This document shows, piece after piece, positions 9,870 to 18,751 of a stretch of DNA of 42,410 nucleotides. The position numbers and the translations under genes were made by a program. The notes under the pieces are model-generated. The model made no database searches, was not told where the DNA came from, and saw nothing but the letters and a program-made list of their open reading frames with translations. The stretch comes from Deltaproteobacteria bacterium (GTDB lineage: Bacteria; SAR324; NAC60-12): the NCBI GenBank assembly GCA_018645085.1, contig JABGPG010000164.1, forward strand, positions 1 to 42,410, given 5' to 3'. Numbering within the stretch: position 1 is the stretch's first letter; the number at the start of each line of letters is the position of its first letter.

Positions 9870-10013
9870 AACTGAAAAGTTGCGGCTGATTCATTAATTT
9901 GAACAGCAGCTTCAGGTTGAGCCGCAGATTTAGCGTGTTCAGCAATAATCCGGAATCAGCAATCTTTAAGAACGTTGCACATAAACAAATTATAACACAA
10001 ACACAGACGACCC

Positions 10014-10196
10014 ATGGCCGTACCAAGAAGTAAAACCTCGCGTAGTCAACGTGACCACAGACGGGGACATATAAAAATAACAGAATCCGCGCTTTCAGAA
10101 TGTACTAACTGTAACGCGTTGATCCGTCCTCATCGAGTCTGCCCTGAATGTGGATTCTATAAGGGTGTTGAAGTAATTGAAGTTAAAGCATCTTGA
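10014..10196 (+). CDS. rpmF: 50S ribosomal protein L32
   Basis: MAVPRSKTSRSQRDHRRGH; CxxC...CxxC (CTNC..CPEC). Confidence 0.96.
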   Translation: MAVPRSKTSRSQRDHRRGHIKITESALSECTNCNALIRPHRVCPECGFYKGVEVIEVKAS

Positions 10197-10244
10197 GCCG
10201 TTTGTTCTGCTCTTTCACTTATCAACAGCATACCGGTAAAAAGC

Positions 10245-11285
10245 ATGGCAATTGCAGTTGACGCAATGGGAGGAGACAGACCTTTAACTGTTCAGGTGGA
10301 GGCGGCAGTACAGGCCGTCAAAGACTTCGGAATTGAAGTCATAATTGTTGGAGCAGAAGCTCAAATAAGTGAGCAACTGAAACAATACAGTTACGATCAG
10401 CAAAAAGTGCGTGTTGTCAATTCCACAGAAATTGTGGAAATGAACGAGTCTCCCGCTACCTCTCTACGTCAAAAAAAAGACTCCTCAATCAGGGTTGCTG
10501 TTGATCTTGTCAAAGCAGGTGAAGCAGATGCTGTTGTCAGCGCGGGAAATACCGGTGCCTCAATGGCAACCGCAAAGTTTGTCCTCAAGTCAGTCGAGGG
10601 AATAGAGCGTCCCGCAATTGCTTCGCTCATGCCCTCAGTTCACCGCAATCACCCCTTCGTCCTCCTGGATGTCGGCGCAAACACAGATTGCAAACCCCTT
10701 TATCTCTTTCAGTTTGCCTTAATGGGTGATGCCTATGCACGTACCTATCTGCATTTGGAAAATCCGCGTGTTGCCCTGTTAAACGTTGGTGAAGAAGAGG
10801 GTAAAGGTTATCTGGACCTGAAAGAAACCTTCAATCTGCTGAAACAAAGTACGCTTAATTTTGCAGGTAACATTGAGGGTAAGGCCATGTTCAGAGACAG
10901 AGTAGATGTAGTCGTCTGTGATGGTTTTATCGGCAATATCGCACTTAAAGTCGCAGAAGGAACTTTCGATTTTGTACGCAGTATTCTACGTGAAGAAGTT
11001 CAGAGTTCGTGGCTTTCAAAGTTAGGTTATCTTGCGATGAAAGGTCCTTTCCGCCAGTTGAGAAAAAGAGCGGATTATTCTGAAGTTGGAGGGGCGCCTT
11101 TACTGGGTGTAAACGGAGTCGTAATTATCTGTCACGGTAGTTCAAAAGTGCATACCTTACGCAATGCAATCAGACATGCGCAGGAATGTGCTGAACAAAA
11201 ACTAAATGATAAAATTGCGGTTGAAGTTGCTGAAAACCTGGAAGTCATCAAGCAGGCAAAAAACCTGAACGGTGAAACCAACTAA
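10245..11285 (+). CDS. plsX: Phosphate acyltransferase PlsX
   Basis: 346 aa; IAVDAMGGDRP, VSAGNTGASMATAKFVL, GFIGNIALKVAEG; adjacent to rpmF. Confidence 0.97.
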   Translation: MAIAVDAMGGDRPLTVQVEAAVQAVKDFGIEVIIVGAEAQISEQLKQYSYDQQKVRVVNSTEIVEMNESPATSLRQKKDSSIRVAVDLVKAGEADAVVSAGNTGASMATAKFVLKSVEGIERPAIASLMPSVHRNHPFVLLDVGANTDCKPLYLFQFALMGDAYARTYLHLENPRVALLNVGEEEGKGYLDLKETFNLLKQSTLNFAGNIEGKAMFRDRVDVVVCDGFIGNIALKVAEGTFDFVRSILREEVQSSWLSKLGYLAMKGPFRQLRKRADYSEVGGAPLLGVNGVVIICHGSSKVHTLRNAIRHAQECAEQKLNDKIAVEVAENLEVIKQAKNLNGETN

Positions 11286-11298
11286 AGTTAGTTGGTTT
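11275..11298. terminator. Bidirectional hairpin spanning both stop codons of convergent genes
   Basis: AAACCAACTA (11275-11284), AAGT loop, TAGTTGGTTT (11289-11298); perfect 10-bp stem. Confidence 0.75.
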
Positions 11299-11710
11299 TA
11301 CGGTGCTCTATAATTTGTTCATTTAAATATTCCTCGCAAGCATCCCAAGACATTTCCTCAAGTTTTAATCTCTCATAAAGCGTGAAAATCACCTGAAACT
11401 CTTCCAGCTGGGTTAAGCCCGATTTTTCCTGCGCCGGCAACATCTTGTGTCGCAGGAGGTTCAGCATATAAACACTTTCTTTTAAACGTGATAAGCTTAG
11501 TACTTGCTGCTTATAGTCATACAAGAGATAGCTGAAGATAAAAACACCTCCATCATCCAGCTCTGTTGTCCATGCCCAATCGTCTGTCTGGAATTCTTTG
11601 CTGCTTTTAAGCAGATTCCTACCGTCAAAGACCACCTGTGCAAATTCATCATCTCTCTCAATGATCGAATCTGGAGAGTCATTCGAATTATCTTCTGGTG
11701 CAGATGACAT
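11288..11710 (-). CDS. Hypothetical protein
   Basis: 140-aa ORF, acidic, no recognised family; same strand and adjacent to the Nfu-like gene. Confidence 0.6.
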   Translation of the reverse strand: MSSAPEDNSNDSPDSIIERDDEFAQVVFDGRNLLKSSKEFQTDDWAWTTELDDGGVFIFSYLLYDYKQQVLSLSRLKESVYMLNLLRHKMLPAQEKSGLTQLEEFQVIFTLYERLKLEEMSWDACEEYLNEQIIEHRKTN

Positions 11711-11790
11711 AAAAAGGCGGGTTTTGCTGGTGTTGTTTAAGTACGTGTTATGGAAAAGCGTTCAAGCAAGAAAAGTTGACGGTAAAAAAA

Positions 11791-12696
11791 TTAACCTGTG
11801 AAGAACGGTGATTCGCCCTCAGAGTGATCAGTAACATCAAAAACTCCAACCAGTTCCGGAATTGCCTCTTTGAGCATTACTTCTACACCTTGTTTGACAG
11901 TGGTGTCAATCATGCTGCAGCCTTGACATCCGCCGCCAAAACGTACATAAGCAGCGCTGTCTTTGATTCCTTCCAGCATGACATTTCCACCGTGTGAGGC
12001 CAGCATAGGATTGACCTGTTCATCCAGCATGAGTTGTATCTGATCTTCCAGGGAACCACTTAGTTTACTGATTGACAGCTGAGGGTTTCTGGCTTGCAGA
12101 TCACCGTCTTCGTTGATTTCAATGATTGTCCCTTCAAGATAAGAAACATTTTTGCGTTCACTAAAGACTGAAATTCCGGCAACCTCGAACTGAATACTGC
12201 CTTCCAGTGGTGATTCAACTAATTCAAGCCGGTAATTTGCTTTTAAAGGTGAAGTGGTCTCAACTATAAGCTGCACACCTTTCAGCGTATCAGCACTTTG
12301 CAGTTTATCATTTATCTGCTTCCCGGCGGAATCTGTGATGGATAAATATGAATTATTGGTGCTGCTGAAAAGTGCTTCGTAAGAATCCGTAAAGCTAAAA
12401 GAGTCAAAACCATTGTCATAAAGAATTTCTGCTGCAGTCAATACCTCACCGTCTTCACCACCGTAAAGCAGGATATCTCCGGCAAAAGGCATTTGGTAAA
12501 TCGAAGTTTCAAAATGCTCGATCGGCAAACTATGTGAACCGGGGATATTCTCCGCTTCATGTGCTTCAGAACTGCGTAGATCAAAAACATAAGGACGTTT
12601 GGAAGTACGGCGTTTTTCAAAAAACTCACGAGGGCTCAGCCGATATTCAGCGATATTGAAATCATTGCCTTCGGATAGATCTTTGAATTTAAACAT
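11791..12696 (-). CDS. Rhodanese-like + degenerate A-type + Nfu (NfuA-like) Fe-S scaffold/carrier protein
   Basis: C-terminus QIQLMLDEQVNPMLASHGGNVMLEGIKDSAAYVRFGGGCQGCSMIDTTVKQGVEVMLKEAIPELVGVFDVTDH is an Nfu domain with CxxC; N-terminus PREFFEKRRTSKRPYVFDLRSSEAHEAENIPGSHSLPIEHF is rhodanese-like. Confidence 0.85.
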   Translation of the reverse strand: MFKFKDLSEGNDFNIAEYRLSPREFFEKRRTSKRPYVFDLRSSEAHEAENIPGSHSLPIEHFETSIYQMPFAGDILLYGGEDGEVLTAAEILYDNGFDSFSFTDSYEALFSSTNNSYLSITDSAGKQINDKLQSADTLKGVQLIVETTSPLKANYRLELVESPLEGSIQFEVAGISVFSERKNVSYLEGTIIEINEDGDLQARNPQLSISKLSGSLEDQIQLMLDEQVNPMLASHGGNVMLEGIKDSAAYVRFGGGCQGCSMIDTTVKQGVEVMLKEAIPELVGVFDVTDHSEGESPFFTG

Positions 12697-12810
12697 GGAA
12701 GCCTTTATTGGAATTGAGTTTTTCTGCAGGAAAGGTATGCTTGGAACTTAGTCTCCTGCGACTTAACAGTTAGCATCAATTTTATACCAACTCCCCTGAC
12801 GTGTCAAACT

Positions 12811-13614
12811 ATGGAAAATATTAAAACAATCGAACTAAAAAAACGTCCCTGGGTCGTGGCACACAGAGGTTATCGAGCCAAATATCCGGAAAATACACTT
12901 GCGGCTTTTGAAGCAGCAATTGCTGTAGCAGCGGATATGATTGAATTGGATGTCTGCCTGACACATGACCGGATACCTGTGGTGATCCATGATAAAACTC
13001 TGGATAGAACCACAAACGGTAAAGGCTTAGTTTCAGCACATTCTCTAGCTGAATTAAAAGAACTTGATGCCGGAAGCTGGTTTGGTGCAGAGTTTAAAGG
13101 CGAAGCTATTCCGACACTTGAGGAAGTGCTGCTGAAAATAAAAGGCAGGATTAGCGTAAATATTGAAATAAAACCGGAAAGTTTTGAAGCACCGGCTCCT
13201 CAGGACGCAATTGAAGTGCAGGTTTGTGAAATGGTGGAAAAGCTGGAGCTGGCTGATTCAGTGCTGATTTCAAGTTTTGAACATTTCTTTTTTGCCAGAA
13301 TACAGCGCTGGTACCGTGATCAAAAGAAATCCACGAAAATCCGCACGGCAACTTTGCAGGAGGCTCCTCTTGCGGATGATTTCGCGGTGGCTCTTTGTCA
13401 GCGGCATCAGGCATATTCATATCATCCTGATGAAAGTCAGGTTACTCCAGAATTAATTCAGCTTTTACAAACGGAAGGTTTACGGATTTTTCCCTACACT
13501 GTGAATGCTGAAAAAAGGATGGAGCAGTTGATTAAGTGGGGTGTCAACGGAATAATTAGCGATGAACCGGAACTCTTGTGGAAAGTAATCCGCAGGCTGA
13601 AGAACAGTGAATGA
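12811..13614 (+). CDS. Glycerophosphodiester phosphodiesterase
   Basis: VAHRGYRAKYPENTLAAFEAAIAVAADMIELDVCLTHDRIPVVIHDKTLDRTTNGKG. Confidence 0.95.
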   Translation: MENIKTIELKKRPWVVAHRGYRAKYPENTLAAFEAAIAVAADMIELDVCLTHDRIPVVIHDKTLDRTTNGKGLVSAHSLAELKELDAGSWFGAEFKGEAIPTLEEVLLKIKGRISVNIEIKPESFEAPAPQDAIEVQVCEMVEKLELADSVLISSFEHFFFARIQRWYRDQKKSTKIRTATLQEAPLADDFAVALCQRHQAYSYHPDESQVTPELIQLLQTEGLRIFPYTVNAEKRMEQLIKWGVNGIISDEPELLWKVIRRLKNSE

Positions 13615-13641
13615 TAGTTTTAAAGCTTCTTGTGAATCTTA

Positions 13642-14652
13642 CTAAACCGGTTGGGTAAATTTTATCAGCTGAGCCATTTTTTCTGCAGCTTTACCGCTGT
13701 CCACGGTTTTTGTTGCCAACTCAACTGCTTCCTTCAAGTCATCAGCGAGCCCTGCTACAACGAGGGCACCGGCCGCATTTATCAGGGCGATATCACGCGC
13801 TGTACCTTGATCTTCACAGGAAAATATACTTTCAATAATCTTTGCGCTTTCTGCCGGACTGTCAATTCTGATCTCATCCAGGTTTCCGGTTTTGAATCCC
13901 AGTTCCTCCGGATTCACGTCATATTCGCGTATTTTGCCGTCACGTAGTTCTGCTACATGAGTAGGAGCGGTAACAGTTAATTCACAAAGACCGTCATGTC
14001 CATGCACCACCAGCACACGCGAACTACCAAGGCGCTGCAGGACCTGTGCGATTTTCAAAGTCAGATCTTTATTGGGTACACCGATCAGCTGGCTTTTTGC
14101 TCCGGCCGGATTTGTGAGTGGACCGAGTAAATTGAAAATAGTCGGTACTCCCAAATCTTTACGTATGGGGCCGGCAAAGCGCATTGCAGGATGATGATTG
14201 ATTGCATAACAAAAACAAATATCCAATTCTCTCAGGCAACGTTCAACACCACCTAAGTCCAAGGCTATATTCACTCCTAAAGCTTCAAGAGCTTCCGCGC
14301 TGCCGCTTTTACGGGTGTTGCTGCGGTTACCGTGTTTGGCAACCACTGCACCTGCTGCCGCCGCGATAATGGCCGCACAGGTGGAGATATTAAAAGTACT
14401 GATCCCGTTTCCACCGGTACTGCAGGTGTCAATCGCATTTTCCGGTGCCGCAATGCCTGACGCACGCTCACGCATGGCCAGGGCTGCGCCTGCCATCTCA
14501 TCAACAGTCACACCTTTTGCCTGCAGGAGAGCCAACAAAGCTGCTGCCTGAACCGAAACCGCTTCTTCACTCATAATCCAAAGAATCATTTGACGTGCTT
14601 CTTCAAAACTCAGTTCCTGTGCCGCCAGTAATTTTTGCAGTAATTCTTTCAT
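13642..14652 (-). CDS. trpD: Anthranilate phosphoribosyltransferase
   Basis: 336 aa; DTCSTGGNGISTFNISTCAAIIAAAAGAVVAKHGNRS, GPLTNPAGAKSQLIGV. Confidence 0.96.
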   Translation of the reverse strand: MKELLQKLLAAQELSFEEARQMILWIMSEEAVSVQAAALLALLQAKGVTVDEMAGAALAMRERASGIAAPENAIDTCSTGGNGISTFNISTCAAIIAAAAGAVVAKHGNRSNTRKSGSAEALEALGVNIALDLGGVERCLRELDICFCYAINHHPAMRFAGPIRKDLGVPTIFNLLGPLTNPAGAKSQLIGVPNKDLTLKIAQVLQRLGSSRVLVVHGHDGLCELTVTAPTHVAELRDGKIREYDVNPEELGFKTGNLDEIRIDSPAESAKIIESIFSCEDQGTARDIALINAAGALVVAGLADDLKEAVELATKTVDSGKAAEKMAQLIKFTQPV

Positions 14653-15962
14653 TTGTTCGTTATTTTATAATTTTGAAGAGCTTCTTCAGCCCAGTTGAGG
14701 GCTTCAATTGCAAACAGCAGCTGATGCTCTTTGCGTGTTAAAAATGGATTAAACTCCAGACACTTATACCGGACTTCTGTAGATATTGCCAGCCCAAGAT
14801 GACATTGCCCATTTTTCCTGCTTCTTCTTTCAGTTGTGGGCGGACCGGCCATTCCTGTTTCCGCGAGAGCCCAATCAGTTCCGGACTCTCTGAGCATTGC
14901 TTCTGCAAGATCCAGGGCCCGTTGCTGAGAGACACTTGAGTCAGCAGTTAAAGTGCATCCTAAAAATTGTGTCTGCGCAGCCGAACTGTAAAGAATCCGG
15001 CCATCCTCAAAATGCCTTGACGCACCGGAAAGGCTGGTAAAGGCTTCAGCAATTTGTCCACCGGTACTGGTTTCCAGCACTGAAAAGCGGTGCGGTTTTT
15101 TTTGCAGTTCGCACTGAATGAGAAATCTCTGCAGCTTTTTTGCGGATTCATCAAGTTGCTCCTTCAACTCATATAAATGCCGCTGCAGTTCAGTTAAATT
15201 TGAAGAATGTATTTCAAGGCTGCTTTTTTGTTTTTCATATAAACCGTAACACGTCAGCTGTTGTGCGGCAGTTGCCGGAAGAAATGCCTTAAGCTCATGT
15301 CCGGCTTGAGCTGCTCTGCGGATAAGTGTTGATGAGATTAAAAAAAATCTCTGCAGATTTTGCGGAAGTGACGCTGTTTTTATCAGGCTAATACTTAAAG
15401 TTATTCCGCGATTCTGTTTTAATTCTTTTAAAACATTTTCAATTTCAACATCATTTCGCGGTGCTAGCAGCAAATGACATCCTCGTGAAATTTCTGCAAG
15501 GTCCTCATTTGTGAAAATTTGCGGATTGAGCATCCGCTCAAGCAAATCCGCACCGAAGATCATGCGTACTTTTTCTCCTGCGGAGAAAGTGCGGATATGC
15601 TCTGCCAGCCGGAGGGGGCGCTCGTAAGACAACTCTCTGCGTGAAATCGCGGTATTATTATTTGTTAGTTTGAACTCAATTCCGGATTCTTCAGCAATTT
15701 TTGCAGCTTGTGATTTAGCAGGATCAGACCAGTCATTTAATGCACTCCTCAATATTTCCGCACGTACAGCGGCTGTCGGTATTTTCCGGTACTTAAGAGG
15801 ATCCGGATGCATGCCGTTGGAAAGTATGAAAACGAGTAGTTGAGTTTCCGAAAATTGCCTGAGAACGGTTTCCGCTAATAACAGATGATGATGACCTGCG
15901 GGATCTGCTGTTAAAGGAAAATATACGGTGGGCAGTTTAGCCTCTGAAGTTGAGCTACTCAT
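14649..15962 (-). CDS. Fusion protein: NadD-like nucleotidyltransferase + CinA C-terminal/PncC-type NMN amidohydrolase domain
   Basis: N-terminal TADPAGHHHLLLAE and ISSTLIRRAAQAGHELKAFLPATAAQQLTCYGLYEK (NadD-like motifs); C-terminal ETSTGGQIAEAFTSLSGASRHFEDGRILYSSAAQTQFLG...ALAETGMAGPPTTERRSRKNGQCHLGLA (CinA C-terminal domain). Confidence 0.8.
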   Translation of the reverse strand: MSSSTSEAKLPTVYFPLTADPAGHHHLLLAETVLRQFSETQLLVFILSNGMHPDPLKYRKIPTAAVRAEILRSALNDWSDPAKSQAAKIAEESGIEFKLTNNNTAISRRELSYERPLRLAEHIRTFSAGEKVRMIFGADLLERMLNPQIFTNEDLAEISRGCHLLLAPRNDVEIENVLKELKQNRGITLSISLIKTASLPQNLQRFFLISSTLIRRAAQAGHELKAFLPATAAQQLTCYGLYEKQKSSLEIHSSNLTELQRHLYELKEQLDESAKKLQRFLIQCELQKKPHRFSVLETSTGGQIAEAFTSLSGASRHFEDGRILYSSAAQTQFLGCTLTADSSVSQQRALDLAEAMLRESGTDWALAETGMAGPPTTERRSRKNGQCHLGLAISTEVRYKCLEFNPFLTRKEHQLLFAIEALNWAEEALQNYKITNK

Positions 15963-16046
15963 GAATTAACTCTTCACGGCAAAGTCGAAGTCATTGATGC
16001 TCACTTTTGTAAGCGCTGAATCGAGGTAAATCAACAAACTGTCAGC

Positions 16047-17591
16047 TTACTGTTCAGCAACTTCTTTTTGCAGGAGCTGCAGGTTGAGCATCTTGAGCGT
16101 TGAATTAACTGCGGCAATTACTTGATCGGAATCAATGCCGATAGTCTGCAGACGTTTTCCGTTAACCTGCCAGGTGATAATTGCTTCGGTAAGAGCATTT
16201 GTTTTACCTCCACGCGGAATTCGGATTTGATAATCAACCAGTTCCGGAGTCTCGAGATGCACGCGTTTTAAGACTTTTTTGACTGCACTCATAAACGCAT
16301 CATAGCCGCCGTTTCCACTACCTGCTTCAAGGTATTCTTTTGCATCAATTTTAAGATGAATTGTAGCAGTTGCTCTTAAATTAAGCCCACTTGAAATTGA
16401 GCAGTTCAGCAGTTCAATACGTTGAGAATCACTGGTTTCAAGCACATCAGTAATGATGATCGGCAAGTCCGCAGCAGTCATTGATTTTTTTGTATCACCC
16501 AGCTCAACAACACGTTTTAGAACTTTCTGTAAATTTTCATCAACCAGCTGAATACCGAGCAATTCCAGGTTTTTTGCGAGAGATGCTTTACCGCTCATTT
16601 TCCCCAGAGCATAACTTCTTTTACGACCAAAACGTTCCGGTACAATGGGGTTATGATACAATTTCGCTTTTTTGTCACCATCAGCATGGATGCCACTGGT
16701 TTGAGTAAAAACATTTTCTCCAACAATCGGTGCGTTGTCGGCCAGTCTTTTTCCGGAAAAGCTTTCAATCATTTCACTCACCGGCGAAAGATGTGATTCG
16801 TCAATCGAAAGTTCCATGCCCATTTTGTCATGCAGAACGACTGCAATTTCCGCCAGTGAGGCATTTCCCGCGCGTTCACCAAGACAGTTCATAGTACAGT
16901 GAATGTTTCTCACCCCGGCCTTTACCGCGTAGAGTACATTGGCCACACCTAATCCGTAATCATTGTGCGGATGAAAATCAAAAGTTGCCCATGGAAAACG
17001 TTCGAGCATATCCGTAAGACTGGAATAAACTTCATCCGGAGACAGAACCCCGAGAGTGTCAGGCAGCATGAAATGCTTGATACCGTCATCCTTGAGTGAA
17101 GCCATCATTTCGAAAACGTATTCCGGGCTGTTGTGATAGCCGTTCGACCAATCCTCAAGATAAACGTTGACGCTAAGCTGATTTGCATGTGCATATTTCA
17201 ACGTTTGTCTGATGTCGACAACATGCTCCTTTAGCGTTTTTCTGAGTTGGTTTTTACAATGATTTTCACTGCCTTTAGTTAGTAAATTCATGACAGTACA
17301 ACCGGATTCTTTAATCCAGTCTACACTACGTTTCTGGTCAATGAATCCCAAAACTTCAATACAATCCAAAAATCCATTTTCTGCAGCCCATGCTGTGATG
17401 TTTTGAACTGAACCTAACTCACCTGCTGAAATTCTGGCGGAAGTAACTTCAATGCGATCAACACCCAGTTTTTTCAGCAGGGTTTTGGCAATATTTGCCT
17501 TTTCCGGTGGCGTGAATGAAACACCTTGTGTCTGCTCACCATCCCGCAGGGTGGTGTCCATCAATTTGATCTTATTTGTTGAAGAAGACAT
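16047..17591 (-). CDS. 2-isopropylmalate/(R)-citramalate synthase family protein
   Basis: LMDTTLRDGEQTQGVSFTPPEK, HPHNDYGLGVANVLYAVKAG, NCLGERAGNASL, LeuA-type C-terminal domain. Confidence 0.88.
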   Translation of the reverse strand: MSSSTNKIKLMDTTLRDGEQTQGVSFTPPEKANIAKTLLKKLGVDRIEVTSARISAGELGSVQNITAWAAENGFLDCIEVLGFIDQKRSVDWIKESGCTVMNLLTKGSENHCKNQLRKTLKEHVVDIRQTLKYAHANQLSVNVYLEDWSNGYHNSPEYVFEMMASLKDDGIKHFMLPDTLGVLSPDEVYSSLTDMLERFPWATFDFHPHNDYGLGVANVLYAVKAGVRNIHCTMNCLGERAGNASLAEIAVVLHDKMGMELSIDESHLSPVSEMIESFSGKRLADNAPIVGENVFTQTSGIHADGDKKAKLYHNPIVPERFGRKRSYALGKMSGKASLAKNLELLGIQLVDENLQKVLKRVVELGDTKKSMTAADLPIIITDVLETSDSQRIELLNCSISSGLNLRATATIHLKIDAKEYLEAGSGNGGYDAFMSAVKKVLKRVHLETPELVDYQIRIPRGGKTNALTEAIITWQVNGKRLQTIGIDSDQVIAAVNSTLKMLNLQLLQKEVAEQ

Positions 17592-17636
17592 GCTGTATAT
17601 GTTTTTCTTTGAAAAGGAGTGCGAAAACGTTGTCGA

Positions 17637-18047
17637 TTATTTTCTGCTAAATTTGTGCAAAACTAAACTTCCTGCCAGGACAAAAGTCAGACCCAGATGT
17701 ATTTCACGCGGAAAATCAAGCACATCTGTTCCGTAAAGCAGTAAAGGGATTCCGGAAACAATTAATCCCAAACCGCTGAAAAACTGGACAATCCCGGATG
17801 CTGTCAGCAGCGAAAACTGTTTAAGACGATCTGCATGTCCCCGGATATGATCCCAGGAATACATCGGAAAAATAACCAAAAAGAAAAAACCGGCCCAGAT
17901 GTGTAGTAAAGAAGTCGCGGATGACTCTTCAGCCCATGGAAACAGCTCTGGATAAGCCAACAGTATGCCGGAAAGAATCAAAAAAACACAGCTTAAAACA
18001 ATAAGTTTTCGCAAGACATCCGGAAGAAAAAATGAGTAGAATATCAA
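17637..18047 (-). CDS. Four-TM integral membrane protein, possibly cytochrome b-like
   Basis: 136 aa, four hydrophobic segments with several helix-associated His (LLHIWAG, SWDHIRGH, REIHLGL). Confidence 0.6.
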   Translation of the reverse strand: MIFYSFFLPDVLRKLIVLSCVFLILSGILLAYPELFPWAEESSATSLLHIWAGFFFLVIFPMYSWDHIRGHADRLKQFSLLTASGIVQFFSGLGLIVSGIPLLLYGTDVLDFPREIHLGLTFVLAGSLVLHKFSRK

Positions 18048-18125
18048 TTCCTGGAACGGAATGATGTGCGCATCAGCATAGCTTAAAGGGCTAATAAACG
18101 CAACTTGTGGCGCAGAGAAGACAAG

Positions 18126-18734
18126 TCAGAGTAACTTAAGTTTTTCTAAATCATTGCGGAGCAAGGCCGCATTTTGGAAATGAATTCCGTGGATACCTGA
18201 GTCCTCCGCAGCTTCAACATTGACAAGTTTGTCATCAATAAAAACTGTATTGTCCGGAGTCAAATCATAAGTTTCTATGAGTAATTTGTAGATATCCGGA
18301 TCAGGTTTGATTTTGCCGATTTCACCGGAAATTATTTTTCCATCAAACCAGTGCAGAAAATCATAGATAGCTTCTGCTTTGGGATAAGTTTCCGCAGACC
18401 AGTTACTGAGGATGAAAAGCGGTACCTGTTTTTTTTTCAACTCTGCTAAAATTTCAACTGTTTCTTCCAGAGGGCCACCCAGCATTTCATCCCAGCGTTC
18501 ATACCAGTTGCTGATTTGTGCAGAAAACTGCGGATGTAAACTGGATAGTTCAGCGATACCTGTTGAAAATGGCTGACCGGCGTCATGTTTTGCGTTCCAT
18601 TCGTCATCACAGATATTTTCCAAAAACCATTCAACTTCTGTTTCAGTAGGAAATAATTTACGGTAAAGATAGCGTGGATTCCAGTCAATTAAGACGTTTC
18701 CGAGATCGAAAACTACAGTTTTGCTTGAAGACAT
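18126..18734 (-). CDS. HAD-superfamily hydrolase (YihX-like)
   Basis: VVFDLGNVLIDWNPRYLYRKLF, LFILSNWSAE, IGKIKPDPDIY, VFIDDKLVNVEAAE motifs. Confidence 0.92.
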   Translation of the reverse strand: MSSSKTVVFDLGNVLIDWNPRYLYRKLFPTETEVEWFLENICDDEWNAKHDAGQPFSTGIAELSSLHPQFSAQISNWYERWDEMLGGPLEETVEILAELKKKQVPLFILSNWSAETYPKAEAIYDFLHWFDGKIISGEIGKIKPDPDIYKLLIETYDLTPDNTVFIDDKLVNVEAAEDSGIHGIHFQNAALLRNDLEKLKLL

Positions 18735-18751
18735 AAATTGGATATATTGGC

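Noticed and set aside
9870-10013. TGCGGCT...AGCCGCA inverted repeat between fdxA and rpmF
   Set aside because: 7-bp arms with a 30-nt loop and no T-run; could be chance, no further support.
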